From assembly GCA_938031175.1 (NCBI GenBank), contig CALHGZ010000006.1, positions 62,001-126,000 on the forward strand: 64,000 bases of DNA. Reading direction: 5' to 3'. Position 1 is the stretch's first letter; each line of letters begins with the position of its first letter. Shown here piece by piece: positions 16,641 through 25,473 of this stretch. This stretch comes from Candidatus Kapaibacterium sp. GTDB lineage: Bacteria > Bacteroidota > Ignavibacteria > Kapaibacteriales > UBA2268. The notes under the pieces are model-generated. The model was not told the origin of the DNA. It searched no databases and was given only the letters and a program-made list of their open reading frames with translations. A program made the translations under genes and the position numbers.

Positions 16641-19331
16641 TTATAATAAATACCAAACAGATGGTCCGGTATTGTACTCTTCGAGTAATCGAACAAGATG
16701 TTTATTTCCAATTATTTTTTCAATAGCATCTTGATGATATTTTAAATTCAAAAAGCTAATAGCACCCGTTGGACAAGCTTCTTGGCAAGCAGTTTCTATT
16801 TTTTCTGAAGCATCCTCAAATCTTTTATATTCATTGATTCTCTGGACACAAAATGAACATTTCTCTACAACACCTCTTGAACGCACGGTAACTGATGGAT
16901 TCAGCATTAAATTTAGCGATTTCGTGAAATTTGATGCATAATTGAAATAATTAAACTTACGAATTTTATATGGACAATTAGTAATACAATACCTTGTACC
17001 AACACAGCGATTATATGTAGTTTCATTTAACCCATCCTCACTATGAGTTGATGCTGATACCGGACACACTTTTTCACAAGGGGCATTTTCACAATGCTGG
17101 CACATAACCATAATATTACGGTAACCTTTATCTGTCATTATAACATAATGTCTAATCCAATGTAAATTTCGTCCCCTTAAAATTTCGTCCATACCAACAA
17201 AAGGTATATTATTCTCTATTTGACAGGAAAGTATACAGTAATTACAACCAATACACTTAGTTGTATCAATAATCATAATCCATTTATTCTCAAAATATTT
17301 TTTATTTTCAAAAAAATGTTTGTGCTGTTTTTCATACATTTTGTCACAAATAAAATGATTAGCATTTGTGTTACTATGCACATAAGACATTATTTTGGAT
17401 ATTTTTATTCTATTTTGAGTCTTTTCAATGTTTACAAGTAAATTATTGAGAAAAATGGAACTTATATCTTTTAAATTATAAAAATTAACTCCTTCATCAT
17501 TTGGTAATGATTTATTAGAATATCTTCCGTAACCATAATATCCGACTATTGTATCATCAGCAAGTTCGGAATTTATTATAACTGGGGCAGTTACAGCATT
17601 ATCTTTAAAACTAATCTTAATCACATCACCTTCTTTTAAGTCGTATTTTTTTGAAATATTTTGACTTATATTAACTGGATTCAACCAACAAACACCTGTT
17701 ATTGGGTCAGGCAATTCATTAAGCCACGGAATAGTAGAATATGAACCATCACCGAGGTATAAAGATGGAAAAAGTAATAAATTTGCATGACTCGATCCTT
17801 CATCATTATCAAAAAAATCTAAAAATTTTTCAGGATTAAAATTTATATTAAATAATAAATTTTCTCCATTATTAATATATCCATTAATCAATGCATTAAT
17901 CCATTCTTCTTCAGATAAATGATACGAGGACATTAATTCATCATAAATATTTGTATTCTCTTTATTTATAATTTTGGATTTAATAAATATTAATAATTCT
18001 TCAATTGAAACTGATTCGGAATTTAATGGTTCTATAATTGGTTGCCTTATAACATAATTTTGATTTAAAACTTGAGCATCTCCCCAGCATTCTAAACTAT
18101 GTTTTAAAGGAATATTGATAAAGCTATTTCTTGCTGTAGAATCTTGCAATAAAGAAAAAGATATAATATTTTCAATGGGTATTTGTAATAATTTTTTGTA
18201 CAAATCACTACTGGCAAAATAAAATAAATCAGTATCTAATGAAATAATTAATATATCTTTAGGTCTTTCAAGTAATCTATACAATTCTAAAAGATGTTCA
18301 GATTTGTCATAACTATTAGGAGCTAAATACATTCTATTTTGATATGAATTTAAGATTATATTTAATAGTATTGTTAAAGCTGTTGTTTTATATGAAGATA
18401 CAGTACCTGATTTAATAAAAACTTGATTTCTATTATCTAATATGTCATAAACTAAATCATTTAAATCAAATGTATTATTAGATTTTATTTGGAGTAATTT
18501 ATTAGTAATTTTAACAGGTATGTTGTAATTTAATTTATTTGCAACTTGTAAGATTAAATCTGAAAGTAAAGATTCAATATTATTTTTGTTGATAACAATC
18601 CGTTTATTAGAATTCAAACCAGTCAATGTAAATGCTGATTCAATTGTAATTAATTTAATGTCGGCTTGATTTTCTTTCCTTTCAGAAATTACATTTTGGT
18701 AATATAAAGCAAATTTATCTGTACCTAATATATCTGCTTCAATTGAGATGAATAATTTAATATTAGATAAATCTGGTATAATTTCCCCATTTACACCTAA
18801 TAACTCACTGTTCAAGTATGCTTCATTAGAATAAATTGTTGGATAATTAAAAAATTTAATAGATGAATTTAAAGATTTTATCTCATTAATTAATTTATTT
18901 AAAAATCTGCTTGAATGTTCGCTCATGATAAAAATTATGTTTTTACCTAAGTTGATAAAATTATATAATTTATCAAAAACTTTTTGAAGAGCATATTGCA
19001 AGTTACTTTCCTTATCTTCAATTCTTGGCATTCGAAGCCGATCCGGATGCAAAAGTTCATAAATAGTTGCCTGTAATTTTGCATCCATACCAATAATTTG
19101 GGTAGAATTATTACCAATAATTTTTATAGGTTTACCTTCCTTAGTTTTTACTTTTACTGCAAAAGCGGCATTTTTATTTGATAGAACGGTATTGTAATAT
19201 AAATAATCATCATTGGAATAAAAGCGACTTGGTTCAACATTTGGCACTATTTTATCTTGTGATTGACGGCATGCATTTAATGCAAGCATCATCGAGCCAA
19301 ATGTTATTGATATGAAATTTCTTCTATCCAT
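16641..19331 (-). CDS. actB: Alternative complex III subunit ActB, molybdopterin-oxidoreductase-like plus iron-sulfur domain
   Basis: An 896-residue periplasmic subunit in two parts. Residues about 30-600 are a molybdopterin-oxidoreductase-type chain; in ActB this half carries no cofactor. From about residue 685 there are ferredoxin-like clusters: CIGCNYCILSC, CQHCENAPCEKVCP, RCVGTRYCITNCPY and CSFCVQRI with a final CQEACP, enough for one 3Fe-4S and three 4Fe-4S clusters as described for the family. The N-terminus has a Tat-like twin arginine (DRRNFIS) followed by a lipobox LNAC, so it is probably exported by Tat and lipid-anchored. It lies three bases after actA. At under 900 residues it is on the short side for ActB. 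Confidence 0.92.
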   Translation of the reverse strand: MDRRNFISITFGSMMLALNACRQSQDKIVPNVEPSRFYSNDDYLYYNTVLSNKNAAFAVKVKTKEGKPIKIIGNNSTQIIGMDAKLQATIYELLHPDRLRMPRIEDKESNLQYALQKVFDKLYNFINLGKNIIFIMSEHSSRFLNKLINEIKSLNSSIKFFNYPTIYSNEAYLNSELLGVNGEIIPDLSNIKLFISIEADILGTDKFALYYQNVISERKENQADIKLITIESAFTLTGLNSNKRIVINKNNIESLLSDLILQVANKLNYNIPVKITNKLLQIKSNNTFDLNDLVYDILDNRNQVFIKSGTVSSYKTTALTILLNIILNSYQNRMYLAPNSYDKSEHLLELYRLLERPKDILIISLDTDLFYFASSDLYKKLLQIPIENIISFSLLQDSTARNSFINIPLKHSLECWGDAQVLNQNYVIRQPIIEPLNSESVSIEELLIFIKSKIINKENTNIYDELMSSYHLSEEEWINALINGYINNGENLLFNINFNPEKFLDFFDNDEGSSHANLLLFPSLYLGDGSYSTIPWLNELPDPITGVCWLNPVNISQNISKKYDLKEGDVIKISFKDNAVTAPVIINSELADDTIVGYYGYGRYSNKSLPNDEGVNFYNLKDISSIFLNNLLVNIEKTQNRIKISKIMSYVHSNTNANHFICDKMYEKQHKHFFENKKYFENKWIMIIDTTKCIGCNYCILSCQIENNIPFVGMDEILRGRNLHWIRHYVIMTDKGYRNIMVMCQHCENAPCEKVCPVSASTHSEDGLNETTYNRCVGTRYCITNCPYKIRKFNYFNYASNFTKSLNLMLNPSVTVRSRGVVEKCSFCVQRINEYKRFEDASEKIETACQEACPTGAISFLNLKYHQDAIEKIIGNKHLVRLLEEYNTGPSVWYLL

Positions 19332-19334
19332 ACT

Positions 19335-20012
19335 TTAATAATGGCAGGCTGAACAATTTTCTGGACCAAAATTGGGTAGTCTTTTATAAAAACGATTTTG
19401 ATTTCCCTTGAAATTTGATAATTCTTGTATATCAATTATCTTATACTCCGAATTCTCAAAGTAATTGAACGTATCGGTATAAATTCCTGAAATTTTTCTT
19501 GCTGGAATAATATGTTTCAGTGGATTACGATGGCAGTCAAGACACCATTTCATTGTAAGTGGCTGATTTAATACAACTTTCTCCATTTTTTCTACTTCTC
19601 CATGGCAGCTAGAACAATCTATCATAACTCTTAAGTGAGTAAAATGATTAAAATAAGTAAATTCAGGCAATTTGTAAACTCGATTCCAAATTAAAGGCTT
19701 GTGTAAATCTGCACTCTCGATTACTTTGAGCATTTTTTCAGATTCGCTTTTTAGTGCATTATGACATACCATACAATCCCAGGTGCTTGGAACACCTGCA
19801 AAAGATTTCTTCTCTGCATAATAATGGCAAAAAGTACATTTCATATCGTAATTTTCAATATGAGCTTTATGTGAAAATTCAACTGGTTGATCGGGTTGAT
19901 AACCATAATTTAATCTGTAAAAGCTTGACCAAAGAAAAATATTAATTAAAAAGAGGCTAATAATGATAAAATAGCTAATAGGTTTAGAGAAAAATTTATT
20001 CACTGATATCAT
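19335..20012 (-). CDS. actA: Alternative complex III subunit ActA, pentahaem cytochrome c
   Basis: A 225-residue multihaem cytochrome with an N-terminal membrane anchor (SYFIIISLFLINIFLW). Five CxxCH sites are visible: CTFCH, CMVCH, CSSCH, CLDCH and CSACH, the last only two residues from the C-terminus. QPVEFSHKAHIENYDMKC before the first haem is typical of ActA. It opens the act operon and passes electrons from the complex toward an acceptor. No cytochrome oxidase genes lie beside the operon here. Confidence 0.92.
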   Translation of the reverse strand: MISVNKFFSKPISYFIIISLFLINIFLWSSFYRLNYGYQPDQPVEFSHKAHIENYDMKCTFCHYYAEKKSFAGVPSTWDCMVCHNALKSESEKMLKVIESADLHKPLIWNRVYKLPEFTYFNHFTHLRVMIDCSSCHGEVEKMEKVVLNQPLTMKWCLDCHRNPLKHIIPARKISGIYTDTFNYFENSEYKIIDIQELSNFKGNQNRFYKRLPNFGPENCSACHY

Positions 20013-20126
20013 TTGAATGATAATAATTATTTTAGGTTAAATATACAAACTAAATCAAGCCATTTAGTAAAGTTCTGAAACTTCGTAAATAAATGTTGTA
20101 AACTACAAAATATCGGAAATATAAAA

Positions 20127-20148
20127 AAAGCGGGTATAAACCCGCTTT
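20127..20148 (-). terminator. Rho-independent terminator after hmuY
   Basis: AAAGCGGGT and ACCCGCTTT form a perfect 9-base-pair stem around a 4-base loop. Read on the minus strand the stem is followed by a run of T, a textbook terminator 20 bases past the HmuY stop. It isolates the haem-uptake genes from the act operon downstream. Confidence 0.85.
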
Positions 20149-20168
20149 AATTTATAAATTTGATTCAT

Positions 20169-20771
20169 TTACTTTTTTTCAAACGAACGACTGCCATCTG
20201 GTTGATAAACATATTCAAATTTATAGAATCGAGAAATATCATCTTGGGTGATGTTTTCGGGAGCACCCTTGTAATAATTCAAAATTTGCATTTTAGCATA
20301 TTTTCCGTCAGCAGTTCTAATGACAAGCACCACACCGGGAATTGGTCTAATAATCATATTTTTACTATCATAATTATACCAACCATTGCCAGAACCAGTT
20401 GGTATAGCATAAGTTTTTTCTCCTTCTATTTCGTATCCATCAGCAGGCGCTTCTTTTAATGACGCAAAATCAGTGTTTCGCAGAACAATAGCTCCACCAT
20501 TTCCTGGTCCACGCACTCCACTATTTGTAATAATTGTAGTAGCTTGAAATGCTATGTCCCATTTTGTTGTAGCTGAATCTTCTCTCGGTATCATTTTACC
20601 CTCTTTAAAGCTAAAGAAGGTATATTCGCCCTTTCGTCCGGTATCAGCAGGAAATTCAGATATTATTACTGATTCAATAGGTACTGGATCGGGCTCGATA
20701 ATGCTTTCTTCACTGCAAGAAATGATTAGTGCTGTTATAAGAAACAATGCAAAAGATCTGAAAATTATCAT
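20169..20771 (-). CDS. hmuY: HmuY-family haem-binding lipoprotein
   Basis: A 200-residue outer-membrane or surface lipoprotein: signal MIIFRSFALFLITALIISC with the lipobox cysteine at 19. The mature part has the HmuY pattern: TTKWDIAFQATTIITNSG, then VRGPGNGGAIVL, then GNGWYNYDSKNMIIRPIPGV, VLVIRTADGKYAKMQIL and the closing YKFEYVYQPDGS. In Porphyromonas HmuY captures haem and delivers it to its TonB receptor. It starts eight bases after the TonB receptor gene, the usual partner. Related family members bind other ligands, so haem is likely but not proven. Confidence 0.88.
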   Translation of the reverse strand: MIIFRSFALFLITALIISCSEESIIEPDPVPIESVIISEFPADTGRKGEYTFFSFKEGKMIPREDSATTKWDIAFQATTIITNSGVRGPGNGGAIVLRNTDFASLKEAPADGYEIEGEKTYAIPTGSGNGWYNYDSKNMIIRPIPGVVLVIRTADGKYAKMQILNYYKGAPENITQDDISRFYKFEYVYQPDGSRSFEKK

Positions 20772-20779
20772 AATAGCTC

Positions 20780-23107
20780 CTATTTATAGTAATTGAATGA
20801 AATACCCAAATAAAATGTTCTTCCGGGAGTCGTCAGCAAATAGACATTCCCTTTTTTGTTGAACAAATTTTTTATACCTAATTGAAGATTAAAATATTCA
20901 AAAACAGTTTTATTGAAAGTAAGATTCCATAATGAATATCCAGGGGCATATTCATTATCACTATCGAGAATTGCATTCCCATTCAGATCAGCAAAACCAT
21001 ATCTACCTCTAAATGTACCCCTTAGATAAGCATTGAAATCAAATTCTTTATTAACATAGTTAACTTTTATGTGCCCCATATGCATTGAACGATTAAACAG
21101 ACCACCGTATTCACTCAGATATACAGGTCGAACAACCCCTGTAGCACCAATTTTTGATATTTCACGATTACGTATTTTCTCAACTATTTGATTGTCAGCC
21201 GATAATAGAAATTGATATGATATATCGAAATTCAAAACATCGAATAAATCTAAATTGAATGCAGTTTCAATACCTTGAGTATAAACAGATTTGTAATTAG
21301 CATAGGTAAATAGATTTTGACCATTATTTTTTAATGCTACTACTTGAAATTCAATCAAATCTCTTATATTGTTTCTGAAGAAATTTATTCTCAGCCCAGC
21401 AATATCTTCGAAATTATAAGCTGCACCTATATTAAAAGAAACAGAGTTCTCAGGTACAAGCAACTTTAAATTTTCCAAATCCACAAATAATTTATCAATT
21501 ACTCCATCTTTAATTAATTTTTCAACACCTTTTTTGACATAGGTAACCCCAAAAACACTATAGCCAGCCGCGGGATTTGTAAAGTTCAAGTATAACTGCT
21601 CGTTTGTAGGCGCTTTAAATCCAAAGCCAACATTTCCATTAATACTCAATCCTTTGAATAATTCATAAGATAAAGCAATTTTAGGACTCATTGAGGAACG
21701 ATAATCGCTGTGCGCATCATATCGTAAGCTAGCAATTATATTAAAGCTTTCGAATGGAATCCAATCTGTCTGAATAAAAGAATAATAAGAATATGCAATT
21801 GCTGTGTTATCAGCAATAATATCCGAATTTACTTCTTCTCTGAAACCGCCCAGACCAAAAGTAAGATAGAAGTCGCTACTTAACAGTCTATCATACTGCA
21901 ATTCGCTTTTCAGCAACTTTTGAATAAAAAGTAAAGAATCATATTTATCATTAACTCCGTTAAATATGAAATCTGTTCGGGTATCAAAAATTGTTCCATA
22001 AAAGTTAATTTTTAGATTTGAGGCATCAGAAATTTTGTGTCTGTATTGAAGCATTAAATTACCGTCATTTGTAGTAGTCTTATCGTCAAGCAGGCGCTTA
22101 GAGTCATTATCAATAACTTCAAATTGATTTGATTGATTCTCAAAGCTAGCCCTTAATCTGAAATTTAAATCATTTTTTTGATCTATTCTATAATTCAGAC
22201 CAGTAATAATTGAGTATGTTTCTGATTTGGGTACAGTGTTGCCAATTCTTGAATCATCAACATTGAAACCATCGGTATAGTATCTATTAATGTAAACATC
22301 AAATCCTAACTTTTTTTCGAACAGTCTTTTGGATAAGCCAGTTGCTAATTCTAAGGTATTATTACCGCCATACCTTGAAGATAAATCAAAATTTAGATCG
22401 TTATATGGAGTTTCGATAATTAAATTTATCACCCCAGCTAAAGCATTACTACCATACAATGATGAAGATGGACCTTTAACAATTTCAACTCGGTTTAAAT
22501 TACCAATAGCAAATCGCTCCAAATTCAATTTCCCCTGCATAGTGCCAATTATTGGTTCTCCATTTATCATAATAAGGGCATAAGAAGGGTCTAAACCTTG
22601 TATTTGTACACCCCTTCCATGATCTTCTACCAACAACATACCTGATTGTTCGCCAATTATTTCATCCAGTCGATTATTTCCGGAAAACCTGATCTCACTC
22701 CCGCCTATAACTTTTGTAGGGATAGGGTGATTTTCTATTTCTTTTAAGGTGCGAGTACCTGTTATAACTACATTTTCGCTCTTAAAAAAATACTCACTTA
22801 ATACAATTTTAATTAGTTCTATACCCTGCCTAAAATCAACTACAGTATCGAGGGGAGTGTATCCAAAATGTTGGAATTTTAATCTATATTTACCGTAGTC
22901 TTTAATTGGTATTGAAAAATTTCCATTTTTATCTGTTCGAAATTCTTTGTTGTGATACATAGATTCAATTTTTACAAATTTCAAAGGAAATTCATTAACG
23001 TCAGTAACTCTGCCGTTTATTACTAAAGGTTGGCTTTGTAGATTAATTAAAAAGAGGAAATTAAAAATTGTAAATAGGAACAATCTATATTTTAACATAG
23101 TCTTCAT
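20780..23107 (-). CDS. TonB-dependent outer-membrane receptor, haem-type (HmuR-like)
   Basis: A 775-residue receptor. After the signal peptide come a carboxypeptidase-like N-terminal domain (about 28-110), a plug domain (about 120-235: VVITGTRTLKEIENHPIP, then RVEIVKGPSSSLYGSNALAG) and a 22-strand barrel ending in an aromatic residue region FYLGISFNYYK. GFGFKAPTNEQLYLNFTNP resembles the FRAP...NPNL signature of haem receptors, which with the HmuY gene immediately downstream points to haem import. An ATG three codons in is an alternative start. It is divergent from the OmpA/TSP3 gene. Confidence 0.88.
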   Translation of the reverse strand: MKTMLKYRLFLFTIFNFLFLINLQSQPLVINGRVTDVNEFPLKFVKIESMYHNKEFRTDKNGNFSIPIKDYGKYRLKFQHFGYTPLDTVVDFRQGIELIKIVLSEYFFKSENVVITGTRTLKEIENHPIPTKVIGGSEIRFSGNNRLDEIIGEQSGMLLVEDHGRGVQIQGLDPSYALIMINGEPIIGTMQGKLNLERFAIGNLNRVEIVKGPSSSLYGSNALAGVINLIIETPYNDLNFDLSSRYGGNNTLELATGLSKRLFEKKLGFDVYINRYYTDGFNVDDSRIGNTVPKSETYSIITGLNYRIDQKNDLNFRLRASFENQSNQFEVIDNDSKRLLDDKTTTNDGNLMLQYRHKISDASNLKINFYGTIFDTRTDFIFNGVNDKYDSLLFIQKLLKSELQYDRLLSSDFYLTFGLGGFREEVNSDIIADNTAIAYSYYSFIQTDWIPFESFNIIASLRYDAHSDYRSSMSPKIALSYELFKGLSINGNVGFGFKAPTNEQLYLNFTNPAAGYSVFGVTYVKKGVEKLIKDGVIDKLFVDLENLKLLVPENSVSFNIGAAYNFEDIAGLRINFFRNNIRDLIEFQVVALKNNGQNLFTYANYKSVYTQGIETAFNLDLFDVLNFDISYQFLLSADNQIVEKIRNREISKIGATGVVRPVYLSEYGGLFNRSMHMGHIKVNYVNKEFDFNAYLRGTFRGRYGFADLNGNAILDSDNEYAPGYSLWNLTFNKTVFEYFNLQLGIKNLFNKKGNVYLLTTPGRTFYLGISFNYYK

Positions 23108-23125
23108 AATTAGTAAGTAATTTTA

Positions 23126-23133
23126 CAAAATTA
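23126..23133 (-). promoter_or_regulatory. Candidate -7 element for the haem-receptor operon
   Basis: TAATTTTG on the minus strand matches TAnnTTTG about 20 bases before the TonB receptor start, predicting a leader of only about a dozen bases. No TTG lies at the ideal distance. A short inverted repeat, ACAAA six bases TTTGT (23158-23173), lies upstream and could be an operator; that is speculative. Confidence 0.25.
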
Positions 23134-23224
23134 CAAAATTTTCAAATATTGATTTTAACAAAGATAATTTTGTCTCCTTAAGTTGGCTTATTTTAAATAT
23201 TACAAAGAAATAATCAATTTTCTT

Positions 23225-23232
23225 TAATTTTG
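23225..23232 (+). promoter_or_regulatory. Candidate -7 element for the OmpA/TSP3 gene
   Basis: TAATTTTG matches the Bacteroidota TAnnTTTG element 37 bases before the ATG, with GGAG (23261-23264) as the ribosome binding site. No upstream TTG lies at 19-22 bases, so the call is tentative. Confidence 0.35.
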
Positions 23233-23269
23233 CAGAAAAAAATCAAAATTTTCAATTATCGGAGTGAGT

Positions 23270-25441
23270 ATGAAAACTAAATATTTTGGCTTTAGCCTAA
23301 TTTTTCTTTTGATGATAATAAACATTTCTTGCTTGTTTTCGCAAAGTGAAGGTGGAAGAGTAGCATTTGGTTTTAATTATGGATTCGTCAAATATTGGGG
23401 AGAATTTACTGATAATCAATTTTGGATGGGTGGTGATTTATTTTTTCGTTACAATTTAACATCCTCATTTTCCTTACAACCTACTGCTGGTTTAGCTAAC
23501 ATTAGATATAAAACAGATGCTGATGCTTTGAGATTATACCCCGATTATTTTGGCGCAAATGCAAAACAAGGTGACAATTATCCCAATTCACAAACAAAAA
23601 TTAGAGACAAAAATTCAATTCGCGTTAATACATATGAGTTATATCTATCCTTTAATCTATTCCCAAGTGAATCATTTGTTCCTTTCATTTTTGCTGGTGC
23701 AGGATTAATGAATTTCGAACCTCGTGCGGGTGACACCGGATACGAAGGACCACTTCCAAATAATGCTAATGGAAAATATAACAAAAATCAATTTATTATT
23801 CCTGCTGGTATTGGTTTTGAAGCCTATTTAACTGATGATCTGGTTTTAAACGGACGTGGTACATTTAGATTTACTAATACAGATTGGCTCGATGATTATG
23901 AAATTGAAGGTTCACAAAAAGATGTATTTTTAACAGCCGGACTGGGACTTTCCTATTACATTTTTGGTGAAGCAGATTGGGATAAAGATGGATTGAGTAA
24001 TAGCCACGAGCGTGCAATTGGTACTGATCCAAGGAATCCTGACACCGACGGTGATGGACTTTCCGATGGCGATGAAGTAAAAATTTATAAAACAAATCCA
24101 CTTAAAGTAGATACTGATGGCGATGGACTTACAGATTTTGACGAAGTAATGAAATATAAAACTTCTCCAATCAAGCCTGATACTGATGGTGACGGTTTAC
24201 TCGATGGTGCGGAAATTGCAAGAAAAACAGATCCGCTTAACCCTGATACTGATGGGGATGGTTTATTAGACGGTGATGAAGTTAACAAGCATAACACAGA
24301 CCCGCTTAACCCTGATACTGACGGCGATGGATTAACCGATGGAGAGGAAGTATTACGCTATAACACAAACCCGAGAGCTAAGGATACTGATGCAGACGGA
24401 TTAAACGATGGTGACGAAATAAAAATTCATAATACAAATCCTAATCTGGCTGATACTGATGGGGATGGCCTCAGCGATGGACTTGAAGTAAATCAATATA
24501 AAACAGATCCACTGAAACCCGACACCGACGGTGATGGACTTTCCGATGGTGATGAAGTAAATATTCACAGCACTGATCCACTAAATCCAGATACTGATGG
24601 TGATGGACTTAGCGATGGAGATGAAGTTCGAAAATACAAAACAAACCCACTATTAGCTGATACTGACAGAGACGGACTTAACGATTACGATGAAATTATG
24701 AAATACAATACAGATCCACTAGTTGCCGATACTGATAAAGATGGGTTAAGCGATGGAGATGAAGTACTTAAATACAAAATTGACCCACTTAAACCTGATA
24801 CTGACGGAGACGGATTAACTGATGGAGATGAAGTATTTATTCATAAAACTGATCCGCTTAATCCAGATACTGATAACGATAAATTAACGGACGGTCAGGA
24901 AGTTAATCGAACCAAAACCGACCCTCTCAACCCTGACACTGATGGTGATGGCATAATTGATGGTGAAGACGATTGCCCGTTAATTGCTGGTGAACCAAGC
25001 GAAATTAAAGGTAAGCATGGATGCCCACAACCTCCAAAAGTCGGTACCAAAACGGACTTCCCTGATATTTTATTTATAGTTAATACCGATAAATTCAATT
25101 TTGATGTACCAGAAACAGCTTTAAACCTTGCTAAATTGCTTGAGTATATCAATCAGTGTGAAGGTTTACAAGTAATTATTGAAGGTCACGCCTCTGAAGA
25201 AGGAAATCAAAAACGTAATCAGGAACTATCCGAAATGAGAGCAAAAAAAGTACAGGAATGGCTCCTTCAGCAAAACGTTAATCCATCTAAAATAGCTGGC
25301 ACAGTCGGTTTTGGTTCATCTCAACCCAAAATCAAGGAACCAAGAGGTGCTGAATTAAGAAAAATTAGTTCCGATGAATTAGAAAAAATCAGAAAACAGA
25401 ATCGAAGAATAACAGTTAGGGTAACAAAAACCTGTGATTAA
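23270..25441 (+). CDS. OmpA-family outer-membrane protein with thrombospondin type 3 calcium repeats
   Basis: A 723-residue envelope protein. A signal peptide (FSLIFLLMIINISCLFSQ) is followed by an eight-stranded OmpA-like beta barrel (about 25-230). Then come 15 Asp-rich repeats of the DTDGDGLSDGDE type with a 23-residue period (about 236-570), which bind calcium in thrombospondin type 3 domains. A C-terminal OmpA/MotB peptidoglycan-binding domain (about 600-720) contains VIIEGHASEEGNQKRNQELS and QNRRITVRV. The protein probably ties the outer membrane to the wall with a calcium-stiffened linker. The ATG at 23270 follows GGAG by five bases and is preferred over a GTG six bases upstream. A bidirectional terminator follows. 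Confidence 0.92.
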   Translation: MKTKYFGFSLIFLLMIINISCLFSQSEGGRVAFGFNYGFVKYWGEFTDNQFWMGGDLFFRYNLTSSFSLQPTAGLANIRYKTDADALRLYPDYFGANAKQGDNYPNSQTKIRDKNSIRVNTYELYLSFNLFPSESFVPFIFAGAGLMNFEPRAGDTGYEGPLPNNANGKYNKNQFIIPAGIGFEAYLTDDLVLNGRGTFRFTNTDWLDDYEIEGSQKDVFLTAGLGLSYYIFGEADWDKDGLSNSHERAIGTDPRNPDTDGDGLSDGDEVKIYKTNPLKVDTDGDGLTDFDEVMKYKTSPIKPDTDGDGLLDGAEIARKTDPLNPDTDGDGLLDGDEVNKHNTDPLNPDTDGDGLTDGEEVLRYNTNPRAKDTDADGLNDGDEIKIHNTNPNLADTDGDGLSDGLEVNQYKTDPLKPDTDGDGLSDGDEVNIHSTDPLNPDTDGDGLSDGDEVRKYKTNPLLADTDRDGLNDYDEIMKYNTDPLVADTDKDGLSDGDEVLKYKIDPLKPDTDGDGLTDGDEVFIHKTDPLNPDTDNDKLTDGQEVNRTKTDPLNPDTDGDGIIDGEDDCPLIAGEPSEIKGKHGCPQPPKVGTKTDFPDILFIVNTDKFNFDVPETALNLAKLLEYINQCEGLQVIIEGHASEEGNQKRNQELSEMRAKKVQEWLLQQNVNPSKIAGTVGFGSSQPKIKEPRGAELRKISSDELEKIRKQNRRITVRVTKTCD
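23975..24980 (+). repeat. Tandem 69-base repeat encoding TSP3 motifs
   Basis: Fifteen in-frame copies of a DxDxDGLxDGDE unit, mostly 23 codons apart (one is 22). The protein units are highly alike; the DNA varies mainly at third codon positions (GATGGTGATGG, GACGGCGATGG and similar). This points to old, selected repeats rather than a recent expansion. Confidence 0.9.
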
Positions 25442-25445
25442 AAAT

Positions 25446-25473
25446 AAACCCCGTCAACTCGACGGGGTTTTTT
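25446..25473. terminator. Bidirectional terminator between convergent operons
   Basis: AAACCCCGTC (25446-25455) pairs with GACGGGGTTT (25461-25470) around AACTC and is followed by more T on the plus strand. The arms begin and end in A and T runs, so it works in both directions, closing the OmpA/TSP3 gene and the long polysaccharide operon. Confidence 0.92.

Noticed and set aside
23874..24297. Minus-strand open frames within the TSP3 repeats
   Set aside because: Their Ser/Pro repeats (SVSGLSGSV and similar) are only the reverse complement of the Asp-Gly repeats.
23975..24980. CRISPR-like array
   Set aside because: The repeat unit is 69 bases, in frame and coding, with no separate spacers and no cas genes nearby.
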